Below, in pieces: positions 44,899 through 55,335 of a stretch of 64,000 bases of DNA (position 1 is the stretch's first letter; the number at the start of each line of letters is the position of its first letter). This DNA comes from Methylocystis rosea. GTDB taxonomy: Bacteria > Pseudomonadota > Alphaproteobacteria > Rhizobiales > Beijerinckiaceae. Below the pieces are notes generated by a model, which saw nothing but the letters and a program-made list of their open reading frames with translations, searched no databases and was not told the origin of the DNA. Position numbers and translations under genes: made by a program. Location of the stretch: assembly GCF_003855495.1 (NCBI RefSeq), contig NZ_CP034086.1, positions 496,001 to 560,000 on the forward strand, in the 5' to 3' direction.

Positions 44899-46311
44899 GT
44901 GACCGAGACGAAGGCTCTTCCGCGAGCGGCGACCAGCGTCAAGCTGGCGGCCGCCAAGGCGTCGATCGCCGCCAGCGCTTTGCTCGCGGCGGCGAAACTC
45001 GCGGCCGGTCTGTGGTCTGGCTCGCTGGCGCTGCTGTCCGAGTCGGGGCACGCCTTCGTCGACACCGGCGCGACAGTGCTGACATTCTTCGCGGTGCGCG
45101 AAGCGGAGAAGCCGGCGGACGAGGAACATCATTATGGCCATGGCAAATATGAGGCGCTGGCCGCGCTGATCCAAACCGGCTTCCTCTTCGGCCTCGCCTT
45201 ATTCATCGTCGGCGAAGCCTGGAGACGGCTGCAGGAGACGGATGTCGTGATCGACGCCGGCTGGCCGATCTATGGCGTTCTGGTCGTCTCGATCATCGTC
45301 GATTTCGTGCGCTCGCGGCAGTTGCGGCGGATCGCAAAGGAAGAGGGCAGCGACGCTCTGGCCGCTGACGCGCTGCATTTTTCGAGCGATCTGGTGTCAT
45401 CGGCGCTGGTGCTGCTCGGTCTCGTTGCGGCGCATTACGGGTTCGAGCGCGGCGACGCGCTCGCCGCCTTGGGCGTCGCCCTCTTCATCGGCATCGCTGG
45501 CTTTCGGCTGGGCCGTCGCACGATCGACACCTTGCTCGACGCCGCGCCACGCGAAATGGCGCCGCATCTCGAGAGGGCGATCGCCGACGTGCCGGGCGTC
45601 ATCGCGATCGAGTCGCTGCGGTTGCGCACGATTGGCCCTGACATCGTCGGCGAAGCGACGATTGGCGTTTCGCGCGGCTTGCGCGTCGAGCAGGCGGCGC
45701 GCATCAAATCGGCCGTCGCCGACGCGATCGCCACAGTCACGCCGCGCGCCCGGGTCACGCTGTCGATCGAGCCGCAGGCGCTTGACGACGAGACGATCGC
45801 GGAACGCATCCTGCTGGTTGGGGCGCGTCGCCACATTCACGCCCATCACGTCATCGCCCAGCAAATCGAGGGCAGGCTATCGATCGGCGTCGACGTCGAA
45901 CTCGATGGCGCCATGCCGCTCGGCCGCGCGCATGCGATCGCCGCCGACTTCGAGAGCGCGCTACGCGACGAATTCGGCGCCGACGCCGAAGTCGACACCC
46001 ATATCGAGCCGCTCGAGCTGCAATTGCTCGCGGCGCAGGTCGCCGATCCCGCAACTGCTGGGGCCATCGAGGCGGCGCTTACGCGCGTCGCCGCTCAGAC
46101 GCGACCGCCGGCGCAAGTGCGGGACGTGCGAGTCCGCGAAACGGCCGGAGGAATCGTCGTCAACTTCCGCTGCCGTCTCGACGCGGCCGTGTCCGTGCAA
46201 AGCGCGCATGACGCGCTTGACGAGATCGAGCGTCGCACGCGCGAAGAATTTCCGGCGATTCTGCGCATTGTCGGCCGCGCCGAGCCGGGCGATCGCTCAG
46301 CCGCCGCATAG
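44899..46311 (+). CDS. Cation diffusion facilitator (zinc-type)
   Basis: A 470-aa inner-membrane metal/proton antiporter. The transport site in TM2 is HxxxD in [17 protein letters not shown], and in TM5 HxxxD in [11 protein letters not shown], the two-His two-Asp pattern associated with zinc specificity. [13 protein letters not shown] between TM2 and TM3 is the usual family signature. The C-terminal cytoplasmic part is longer than usual (about 270 residues), with at least two ferredoxin-like repeats instead of one. The GTG at 44899 has AAGGTG upstream; a GTG twelve bases earlier is possible. Confidence 0.87.
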   Translation: MTETKALPRAATSVKLAAAKASIAASALLAAAKLAAGLWSGSLALLSESGHAFVDTGATVLTFFAVREAEKPADEEHHYGHGKYEALAALIQTGFLFGLALFIVGEAWRRLQETDVVIDAGWPIYGVLVVSIIVDFVRSRQLRRIAKEEGSDALAADALHFSSDLVSSALVLLGLVAAHYGFERGDALAALGVALFIGIAGFRLGRRTIDTLLDAAPREMAPHLERAIADVPGVIAIESLRLRTIGPDIVGEATIGVSRGLRVEQAARIKSAVADAIATVTPRARVTLSIEPQALDDETIAERILLVGARRHIHAHHVIAQQIEGRLSIGVDVELDGAMPLGRAHAIAADFESALRDEFGADAEVDTHIEPLELQLLAAQVADPATAGAIEAALTRVAAQTRPPAQVRDVRVRETAGGIVVNFRCRLDAAVSVQSAHDALDEIERRTREEFPAILRIVGRAEPGDRSAAA

Positions 46312-46344
46312 CCAAGGATGCCCGCTTCGTCTATGAGAGACGCC

Positions 46345-46602
46345 ATGACACAGCAGTCGGACGCCGCCGCTGACATCGCATCATTGCCCTTCGAACAGGC
46401 GATGCAGGAGCTCGAGCGTATCGTCGGCGATCTTGAGAAGGGCGCCGTCTCGCTCGACGAGTCGGTGAAGCTCTATGCGCGCGGCAAGGCGCTGCAGGCG
46501 CGCTGCGAGGCTCTTCTGGCCGAGGCCGAAGCCCGTATCGAAAAGATCACCCTTGGCGAAAACGGCCAGCCGACAGGAGTCGCGCCCTTCGACGTCGAAT
46601 AG
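46345..46602 (+). CDS. xseB: Exodeoxyribonuclease VII small subunit
   Basis: An 85-aa helical subunit that assembles on the large subunit XseA to form the ssDNA exonuclease. The diagnostic segment SLPFEQAMQELERIVGDLEK followed by GAVSLDESVKLYARG and LQARCEALLAEAEARIEKI is complete. A GAGAG site supports the ATG at 46345; upstream ATGs at 46318 and 46333 are in frame but would overlap the CDF stop region. xseA is not in the window. Confidence 0.93.
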   Translation: MTQQSDAAADIASLPFEQAMQELERIVGDLEKGAVSLDESVKLYARGKALQARCEALLAEAEARIEKITLGENGQPTGVAPFDVE

Positions 46603-46606
46603 ACGT

Positions 46607-46654
46607 TAATCCAAGTGCTAATCCAAGTGCTAATCCAAGTGTTAATCCAAGTGT
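46607..46654. repeat. 12-bp tandem repeat, four copies, at DUF3422 3' end
   Basis: Four consecutive 12-base units of TAATCCAAGTGC/T. The copies run from just past the xseB stop to the last codons of the DUF3422 gene; the third/fourth junction contains that gene's stop codon. It is a tandem duplication of the 3' end of the coding region (the residues HLD and the stop), presumably by slippage. Confidence 0.85.
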
Positions 46655-47961
46655 TCCTCCTCCGCCGCCTCTCGCGACAATCTGAGGACGCGGGCCATGA
46701 ACGCGATCGCGATGAGCACGGCGATCGGCATCGCGAGAGCGGCGACGAGATCGGCGGAAACCTGCGGCGGCAAAGCGCCAGCGGCCTTGAGCCCCTTGGC
46801 GACAAAGCTGAAGAGTCCGGTGAGAAAATAGGCGAGTCCGGCGATCGTGATTCCCTGCACGATGCGGTTGAGCCGCATCTGCAACCGCGTGCGGCGGTTC
46901 ATCTCTTCAAGCAGAGCGCCGTTCTGCCGCTCCATCTCCAGCGTGATGCCGGTGCGCATCAGATCGGTCGCGCGCTCGACCTGCGCCGAGAAGCGGGTTT
47001 GGCGCGCCTCGACGGCGTTGCAGGTTTCGATCGCCGGATCAAGGCGCGCATTGAGGAAATCTGAAATCGTCACATATTGTCCTTCGCGCCTCTCCTGCAG
47101 CTGGGAGAGGCGGTTCTTCACCAGCGCGCGATAGGCGCGGCTCGCGTCAAAACGGAAGGCCGTGCGCGTCGATAGCGCCTGACTGCTCGCGAGCAGGTCC
47201 GAGAGCCGCTTCAGCAAAAGGTAATTGACGCGGCTGTCATGCGCTTCGTTCAGCGCTTCGGTGATGCCCGAAAGCTCTCGCTCCATGTTGGCGAGCTGGG
47301 GCGACACTTGCCGCGCGAGCGGCAGCCCGAGCAGCGCCATCGTACGATAGGTTTCGATCTCGAGGACGCGCTGCGCGAGACGGCCGGCTTCGAAACGCGG
47401 CAGCGCCTTGCTGCGGATCAGCATGCGCGTAAAGCCGTAGGCGTCGACGGCGAAGTCGGTCAGAACCTGCGCGTCGCGATCTTCGACGCCGACGACGCAC
47501 AGACTCTGCGAATTGAAATAGGATGCAAGCTCTTCGACCGATCGCGCGCCGTCGACGACGCAGAGCTGCGTCGCGACGATGAGCACTCCCGGCGGCTTAA
47601 AGGAGATTTCGCCCGCTTTGAACGGGTCGGCATGCGCGAAGGGGATATCGGCGCCGACGCCCGTCGACCAGCTGTAGGTGGTGAATTCGCTATGTTGCTC
47701 CCAGCGAAGCCGCCAGTCGCCGAAGATAAAGTAGTGGAATCGCGCGCCCGGATCCGGCGCCAGCACGCCATGCGCGAGCGCGAGCGCGCCGACCGCCTCA
47801 CGATCGGCGGCCGCCGCTTCGTGGTCCGTGGCGAAGGCGTAGTGATAGATGCGCCGCGGCGCGTCGAGCGGCAGGAACGGCCGCGCGTGCAGCTCCGCGA
47901 GAACCGCCTCGCGAAATGGATGCTCGCGGAGAGTCATGGGTTCGTTTTCGCTGATTTCCAT
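46642..47961 (-). CDS. DUF3422 family membrane-anchored protein
   Basis: A 439-aa protein. The N-terminal HARPFLPLDAPRRIYHYAF and FHYFIFGDWRLRWEQHSEFTTY segments define DUF3422. A helical middle region follows, and two transmembrane helices near the C-terminus (ITIAGLAYFLTGLFSFVAKG and LVAALAMPIAVLIAIAFMAR) anchor it. Function is unknown. The start at 47961 (MEISENEPMTLREH) has an AAGAGA site; an ATG at 48015 is in frame but less likely. Its end lies in a 12-bp tandem repeat that separates it from the convergent xseB. Confidence 0.85.
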   Translation of the reverse strand: MEISENEPMTLREHPFREAVLAELHARPFLPLDAPRRIYHYAFATDHEAAAADREAVGALALAHGVLAPDPGARFHYFIFGDWRLRWEQHSEFTTYSWSTGVGADIPFAHADPFKAGEISFKPPGVLIVATQLCVVDGARSVEELASYFNSQSLCVVGVEDRDAQVLTDFAVDAYGFTRMLIRSKALPRFEAGRLAQRVLEIETYRTMALLGLPLARQVSPQLANMERELSGITEALNEAHDSRVNYLLLKRLSDLLASSQALSTRTAFRFDASRAYRALVKNRLSQLQERREGQYVTISDFLNARLDPAIETCNAVEARQTRFSAQVERATDLMRTGITLEMERQNGALLEEMNRRTRLQMRLNRIVQGITIAGLAYFLTGLFSFVAKGLKAAGALPPQVSADLVAALAMPIAVLIAIAFMARVLRLSREAAEEEHLD

Positions 47962-48030
47962 TGCGTCTCTTGGCTCGCATTGGCGGGCTGCGTCATTCAC
48001 GCGACTGAATCCCATTCACCGGCCTGGGGC

Positions 48031-50272
<2,242 letters not shown>

Positions 50273-50405
50273 CGTTCTTCCTCCTCCTGGCGCGGCGTCC
50301 GCCGCGCTGCACCGCAAACTCCCCTAGAGCTCACGCCGCACTAACAACTTACTTAGGCGGAAATTGATCCGCTGCGAGAGGCTGAAACGTGACTTTTTTT
50401 GGCGT

Positions 50406-50876
50406 TTACGTTAAGCGCCCAACGTCGCGGTCAGACGCCGACGCCTCGGCGCCGATATCGTGGATGAAATCCAAAAGCCTGCAACGAAAGAAATCGCGCA
50501 CGCGAGCGGCGGTCGCCGGATGCTGCTCCAAAATTAAATGAAACAATGGCCGCAGAATCTTGAGCACCGTGGCCGGCTCCTGGGCGATCGCGCCGGCGGG
50601 GCGCGTCGATGGCGCGAGGAGGGCGGTTTCGCCGATCAGCGTCCAGGGCCGGACGATCTTCGACCGAGGACGTCCGTCGTTTGCGGCGGTCAGCGCGATC
50701 GATCCCAAGGTGAGCACATAGCCGCCGTCCGAGATTTCGCCGCGTCGGAACAGGACGTCGCCGGCTCGCAGCAGGCGCGTTTCTGCGGAAAGCGCGAGCA
50801 TACGCAGGGCGTTCGGCTCGAAGATCGAAAAGAGAGGGATGCGCGCGAGATTGTCGATATCGTCGTCCAGCGTCAT
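50406..50876 (-). CDS. Cyclic-nucleotide-binding domain protein
   Basis: A 156-aa stand-alone cNMP-binding (Crp/Fnr-type) domain. The beta barrel starts at LARIPLFSIFEPNALRML and runs through LLRAGDVLFRRGEISDGGYVL and the phosphate-binding-cassette position GETALLAPSTRPAGAIA. The typical RxS/RxA of the cassette is present as TRPAGA. There is no DNA-binding helix-turn-helix, so it is a sensory or regulatory module. It lies 72 bases downstream of the response regulator on the same strand. Confidence 0.8.
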   Translation of the reverse strand: MTLDDDIDNLARIPLFSIFEPNALRMLALSAETRLLRAGDVLFRRGEISDGGYVLTLGSIALTAANDGRPRSKIVRPWTLIGETALLAPSTRPAGAIAQEPATVLKILRPLFHLILEQHPATAARVRDFFRCRLLDFIHDIGAEASASDRDVGRLT

Positions 50877-50948
50877 GTCATTTTTGTTCGGCGTCCCCCA
50901 CGCTATCTCTATATGCGCCAGCGGCGCGGCGTAAGCGTGGCGTAAGCG

Positions 50949-51581
50949 TTAAGACGCGGGGTCTTTTTCGTTGGCGGCGAGCCGGTATCCGTCGCGTTCC
51001 GTTTTGAGCCAGCGCGGCTGTTCGGGCGATGGCTCGAGTTTCCGTCTCAGACGGTGAATGTGCGTCTCGAGCGTACGGGTCGACATATTCGGACCGTAGC
51101 CCCACACGTCGCGCAGCAGCGCCGCGCGCGACACCGTCGCGCCATGGGCGCGCGCCAGCCTCGCGAGAATCGCCGTCTCTTTTTCGGTCAGCTTCAAGCG
51201 CGCGCCAGAAGGCGCCCGCAGTTCGCCAGCCTCGAAACGATAGGGGCCGACAGCCGTCCACGCAGGTGCGGAATCGATGAGCGCCACCAATTCCGCAAAG
51301 CGGATGGGACGGGTAACGACGGCGTCGACCCCCAGCGGCGGCGATTTCGGCTCATCGGCGATGAGCACGACACGCGTCCTGCAGCCGCGCGCGCGCGCAT
51401 CAGCAAGCGCTTTGGGATCGCAATGGGATTCGTCCATGATCGCCGCATCCGGCCAATCTTCCCCGGGCGGGCCGAGCTGGCCGTCGCGCAGCGCATAGCG
51501 GCCGAGCGCGGCGAATTGCTCGACGAGCATCGCCCGCAACGGGGCGTTGGCGGCGATGTTCAAAGTGCGCGAAAGGGACAT
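50949..51581 (-). CDS. Atypical OmpR-type response regulator
   Basis: A 210-aa protein with an N-terminal receiver-like domain and a C-terminal winged helix (LTEKETAILARLARAHGATVSRAALLRDVWGYGP to WLKTERDGYRLA), clearly of the OmpR/PhoB DNA-binding type. The receiver lacks the usual acidic pair near its N-terminus, keeps a possible phosphoacceptor aspartate in AAIMDE, and has arginine (VTRPIR) where a lysine is normal. It may therefore work without phosphorylation. No histidine kinase is next to it; the cNMP protein downstream could supply a signal, by inference. Confidence 0.82.
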   Translation of the reverse strand: MSLSRTLNIAANAPLRAMLVEQFAALGRYALRDGQLGPPGEDWPDAAIMDESHCDPKALADARARGCRTRVVLIADEPKSPPLGVDAVVTRPIRFAELVALIDSAPAWTAVGPYRFEAGELRAPSGARLKLTEKETAILARLARAHGATVSRAALLRDVWGYGPNMSTRTLETHIHRLRRKLEPSPEQPRWLKTERDGYRLAANEKDPAS

Positions 51582-51665
51582 CGGCTGGTGGCGCTCCTCG
51601 CGTCAAAAAGGATATTCCTGCTATAGCGCTCAGACGCGCCGGCGAGCGGCGCATATGAACACATC

Positions 51666-52208
51666 ATGCATCGCCGAACGAACCGTGCGAAACCTGCCGG
51701 ACTGGCCTTGCTGCGCGTCGCGCGGCGCATGGGCGGCCGTCCGCATGAGGGAAGGTTGATCGCCGGCTCGCTCGTTCTTCCTTGCGCGCTCGGCCGCAGC
51801 GGCGTTGTGCGCAACAAGCGCGAAGGCGACGGCGCGAGTCCGGCCGGCCGTTGGCCGCTCCTCTATTTTTACCTGCGCGCGCCCGCGCCCCTGCGCCTGC
51901 CATGGCGGCGCGCGCGGCCGCACGATCTCTGGTGCGACGATCCGCGCTCCTTTCTTTATAACAAACCGCTGCGGGCGCCGTCGCGCCTCGGCCATGAGGA
52001 CATGTGGCGCAAGGACGCGCTCTATGACGCCGTCGGCGTGATGGGCTACAATCTTCGTCCTCGCGTGCGCGGTCGCGGCAGCGCAATTTTCTTCCATATC
52101 GCCACGGATGATCTTTCGCCCACAGCCGGCTGCGTCGCATTGCGCGCCCGCGACATGGCGCGGCTTCTGCCGCGGTTGGGACGCAAGGTCTCGCTGTTGA
52201 TCGGATAG
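51666..52208 (+). CDS. L,D-transpeptidase (YkuD family)
   Basis: A 180-aa catalytic YkuD domain. The active-site motif is HIATDDLSPTAGCVALRARDM, with the catalytic cysteine in AGCVAL, and a VMGYN segment before it. These enzymes make 3-3 cross-links in peptidoglycan or attach lipoproteins to it. No signal peptide or LysM domain is evident; the N-terminus is very basic (MHRRTNRAKPAG), so the exported form or start is uncertain. It is divergent from the response regulator. Confidence 0.85.
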   Translation: MHRRTNRAKPAGLALLRVARRMGGRPHEGRLIAGSLVLPCALGRSGVVRNKREGDGASPAGRWPLLYFYLRAPAPLRLPWRRARPHDLWCDDPRSFLYNKPLRAPSRLGHEDMWRKDALYDAVGVMGYNLRPRVRGRGSAIFFHIATDDLSPTAGCVALRARDMARLLPRLGRKVSLLIG

Positions 52209-52261
52209 GCGCCCGCTGACCGCCCGCCATCATCCGCGCGAGTCTAAGAGGGGCCGCCGTC

Positions 52262-52933
52262 TCACGCGGGATAGTGGCGCTCGCCCATGATCGCCGACCC
52301 GACGCGGACATAAGTTGCCCCTAACTGGATCGCGAGTTCGAAATCCGAACTCATGCCCATCGAGAGTTCGGCGATGCCATTGCGCGCGGCGATGTCGGCG
52401 AGCAGCGCGAAATGCGGAGACGCCTGTTCCCCCAGGGGCGGCACGCACATCAGCCCTTCGATGTTCAATCCATAAGCGTCGCGACAGGCGGCCACAAAAT
52501 TGTCGGCGCTTTCGGGAAGAACGCCGGCCTTTTGCGGCTCGGCGCCGGTGTTGACCTGCACGAACAGCCGCGGGCGCTTGCCGGTCCTGGCGATTTCCTC
52601 GGACAGCGCCCTGGCGATCTTTTCGCGGTCGACGCTCTCTATGACATCGAAGAGTTCGACCGCCTCGCGCGTCTTATTCGACTGCAGCGGGCCGATGAGA
52701 TGCAATTCGATGTCCGGATATTTTTCGCGCAATTGGGGCCACTTGCCCATAGCCTCCTGCACGCGGTTTTCCCCGAAAATGCGATGGCCCGCTTCCAGCA
52801 GCGGCGCCACGTCCTCGGCCGGAAAGGTCTTGGTGACGCAGACGAGGCGAACGGCGCCAGGATCGCGGCCACAGTCCACTGCAGCGCGGCGAATCGCTTC
52901 GCAAGTCGATTCAAGGCGATCGGCGGCTCCCAT
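52262..52933 (-). CDS. YggS-family pyridoxal phosphate protein
   Basis: A 223-aa homologue of YggS/PLPBP, which binds pyridoxal 5'-phosphate and helps balance the B6 pool and amino-acid metabolism. The PLP lysine is in VRLVCVTKTFPAEDV near residue 34. The phosphate-binding C-terminal loop is LSMGMSSDFELAIQLGATYVRVGSAIMG. The ATG start gives MGAADRLESTCEA. It converges on the L,D-transpeptidase gene with 53 bases between stops. Confidence 0.92.
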   Translation of the reverse strand: MGAADRLESTCEAIRRAAVDCGRDPGAVRLVCVTKTFPAEDVAPLLEAGHRIFGENRVQEAMGKWPQLREKYPDIELHLIGPLQSNKTREAVELFDVIESVDREKIARALSEEIARTGKRPRLFVQVNTGAEPQKAGVLPESADNFVAACRDAYGLNIEGLMCVPPLGEQASPHFALLADIAARNGIAELSMGMSSDFELAIQLGATYVRVGSAIMGERHYPA

Positions 52934-53122
52934 GGCGCGAAAATCGCGATTTCGGCGGCCGGGTCAAGCGCCGAATGTTTTACGCCTTCGCAGCGCGGAA
53001 CTTCGTGCAGTCCGGCGCGTTAAGCTTCCGGCGGGCGGAAGGGCGGGATCGTCGCACACGTTCATTATTGAGAAACGCGTCCCGCCTACCAAGGATTGTT
53101 CCCACCGAATTGGAGGCCGATA

Positions 53123-53686
53123 ATGGTCAATGACAGCCTGACTTACGACGGGCGCACGATGCATCTGCATCATCTGCGCCGCAAATGGGGATGGATCGTC
53201 GCGCTTGGCGCGCTCATGCTCATCGGCGGATTGTTCGCACTCTACGACGTCACGACCGCCACGCTCGTGACCGTGTTCTATGTCGGCGCGGCGATGCTCG
53301 TCGCCGGCGCGATGGAGATTGTCACGGCCGTTCAGATCCGACCCTGGACCAGGGCGCTGCTCTGGGGCGCGATCGGGGTCATCACGATCGTCGCGGGCTT
53401 TCTGGTCTTCCGCGATCCTTTGCTCGCGGCGGTGTCGTTGACGGCGATCATCGGCGTCGCGCTGATCGCCGCCGGCCTGTTCAAGCTGATCCTCGCCTGG
53501 CACATTCGCGACGTCGGCCCCTGGGGCCTCGTGGCGTTTTCTGGAGTGATCAGCATCGTGCTGGGCGGCATGGTCCTGGCCCAGTGGCCGATGTCGGGCC
53601 TCTACATCCTTGGCCTCTTCCTCGCGATCAATCTGATCTTCGAGGGCGTCAGCTGGATCACCGTCGGGCTTTCGGCGAAGGCCTGA
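53123..53686 (+). CDS. HdeD/DUF308-like membrane protein
   Basis: A 187-aa inner-membrane protein of the HdeD/DUF308 family. Six transmembrane helices are readable in three pairs (for example WIVALGALMLIGGLFAL, LLWGAIGVITIVAGFLVF, WGLVAFSGVISIVLGGMVL). E. coli HdeD is linked to acid resistance at high cell density, but the family is much wider. The start at 53123 has a GGAGG site; an earlier in-frame TTG is not needed. Confidence 0.87.
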   Translation: MVNDSLTYDGRTMHLHHLRRKWGWIVALGALMLIGGLFALYDVTTATLVTVFYVGAAMLVAGAMEIVTAVQIRPWTRALLWGAIGVITIVAGFLVFRDPLLAAVSLTAIIGVALIAAGLFKLILAWHIRDVGPWGLVAFSGVISIVLGGMVLAQWPMSGLYILGLFLAINLIFEGVSWITVGLSAKA

Positions 53687-53700
53687 GCGCCTGAGAGAGC

Positions 53701-53725
53701 AAAAAGGGGCCGGCGGCCCGGCCCC
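53701..53725 (-). terminator. Rho-independent terminator of the methyltransferase genes
   Basis: Stem GGGGCCGG/CCGGCCCC (53706-53713 and 53718-53725) with a CGGC loop. Read on the minus strand it is followed by five T. It lies 60 bases past the TylF-type gene stop and faces the 3' end of the HdeD-like gene. Confidence 0.75.
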
Positions 53726-53785
53726 TTGAGCCAAGTAGCCGACGTCGGCCCTTTGAGTCCTCCGACCTTTCGCAAACCAAGGAGA

Positions 53786-54487
53786 TTAGATGGCCGGCTT
53801 GATCATGAGCCCTTGGCCGGTGGGCAGCGACAAAATGGGAACGTCGCGACGCTTGGCGAAGCCGTCCATGCCCAGCTTCTGGGAGCGGTAGCCGCTATAG
53901 GCGTAGTCGTCCAACAGGATCAGCCCGCCTGGGGTCAGCCGGTCCCACAAGGCCTCGGCCGCCGCCACCTCGGGCGGGGAGCAGTTGAGGTCGATGTGCA
54001 GGAAGGCGATGCGCTTGGCGCCAATTTGCGGCAGCGTGTCAGGGATAGAGCCGACGATGATCTCGATGTTCTTCCACTCCGAAAAGTTCTTGCGGACCTC
54101 CTCGGGTTCGAAAGTGTAGAAACCTCTTTCGATCTCTGCCTTGTTGCGCTCCAGAACGCCCGCGGCCTTCTCCTCCTCCGAGACATACCGTTCGTCTAAT
54201 CCGGAAAATGTATCGAGAAGATAGAATCGACGATCAAGGGCGTTCCAATCGAGGAGCGTCATGATCGCCGAGGAAAGAAAACCTCGGTTGACGCCGCACT
54301 CGACGAAATCACCGGGAAGCTTTGCTGCGGTGGCGGCTGCCCAGAGCCCCACATGGACGCGCCAGTGCCAGTTGTAATCGCAGCCTGCCGCTTTCACGCC
54401 GCGCGCATAGGCGCGAACGAAGTCGGGATCCTCCATAAATTCATGATTATGGATGCTGTGCAATCCATCTTGATGATAAACGCTCAT
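53786..54487 (-). CDS. TylF/MycF-type class I methyltransferase
   Basis: A 233-aa SAM-dependent methyltransferase of the macrocin O-methyltransferase (TylF) group. The SAM motif is FVECGVNRGFLSSAIM near residue 84; metal and substrate residues fall in IAFLHIDLNCSPPEV and LDDYAYSGYRSQK. The start at 54487 (MSVYHQDG) is one base past the upstream methyltransferase's stop; an ATG at 54547 is in frame but would overlap that gene by 59 bases. TylF relatives occur in sugar and polysaccharide modification; the target here is unknown. Confidence 0.82.
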   Translation of the reverse strand: MSVYHQDGLHSIHNHEFMEDPDFVRAYARGVKAAGCDYNWHWRVHVGLWAAATAAKLPGDFVECGVNRGFLSSAIMTLLDWNALDRRFYLLDTFSGLDERYVSEEEKAAGVLERNKAEIERGFYTFEPEEVRKNFSEWKNIEIIVGSIPDTLPQIGAKRIAFLHIDLNCSPPEVAAAEALWDRLTPGGLILLDDYAYSGYRSQKLGMDGFAKRRDVPILSLPTGQGLMIKPAI

Positions 54488-54488
54488 A

Positions 54489-55196
54489 TCAGTCCATTGA
54501 GATTTGAATCGCGCGAAAGGCGATAGCGGCAGGATATTTGACTGCATGCATCGCTATTTCGCGAAATCCTGCTTCAAAAAGAAAACGCCACGCGTCAGCG
54601 CCGAATTCGGTTCGGACAAGGAGGTCTTCCGTGCTGGTCGCGGGATCGCCGTGATAGCTCTTGGGCAAGCCGTCTCGAGTGCGGGTGAGACGTCCAACAA
54701 CGATAGGAACCGTGAAGCAGAGGCTTCCTCCGGGAGCTAAAACGCGCCGGCATTCCTGCAGTGCGCGAACCGGATGCGGCACGTGCTCAAGCGTGTCAGA
54801 ATGTATCACGAGGTCGAAAACGCCATCTGCGAAGGGCATCGCTAACATGTCGACCTTCGGATAATCGGCGCGCACATATTCGGGTAGCGCGGCTAGGGCG
54901 GGGGAGATCGCGGGCGCGCCATTGAGGTCGAGAATGCGCAGACGCGCCGCTTCTGGCGTTTCGCCGAATGCGCGGATGGTCTTATCGAAGCCCGTCGCGC
55001 AGCGAACGGCGTCGCCGAGCGCCACGATCCGCAAATTAGCCCCGCAGCCATCGCACGCGCATCCCTGCTGCTCGTCGATATAGGCCGCTTCGGTTTCAGA
55101 GAGCTGCCATTCGGCGATCAGCGCAGGCCACAGAACCTTGTGGGATGTGAAGCTGCCGCCGCCGCAAATGGAGCAGGTCGCGCTCGTGTGAATCAT
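54489..55196 (-). CDS. Methyltransferase with N-terminal zinc-ribbon-like motif
   Basis: A 235-aa protein. The N-terminus has CSICGGG and CACDGCG cysteine pairs, a likely zinc ribbon, followed by a class I methyltransferase core with motif I at RLRILDLNGAPAIS (glycine-poor), and VFDLVIHSDTLEHVPHPVRALQE as the post-I region. Related proteins act on sugars or lipids near glycosyltransferases. The ATG at 55196 is preferred; the open frame extends upstream into the leuS promoter region. The TylF-type gene follows with a one-base gap, so both may modify the same molecule. Confidence 0.8.
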   Translation of the reverse strand: MIHTSATCSICGGGSFTSHKVLWPALIAEWQLSETEAAYIDEQQGCACDGCGANLRIVALGDAVRCATGFDKTIRAFGETPEAARLRILDLNGAPAISPALAALPEYVRADYPKVDMLAMPFADGVFDLVIHSDTLEHVPHPVRALQECRRVLAPGGSLCFTVPIVVGRLTRTRDGLPKSYHGDPATSTEDLLVRTEFGADAWRFLFEAGFREIAMHAVKYPAAIAFRAIQISMD

Positions 55197-55335
55197 GCGC
55201 CAAAGTAGGCCGGCGCGCGACAGCGCATCAACTCGAATGCGGGACGGTCCGGTCACGAGCGCCCTTTGACATCCCTCCGACCGACCGGCATTAGAGGCGC
55301 AATCCCGCAAGCCTTTGACCGGACTCGCCAGCAAA

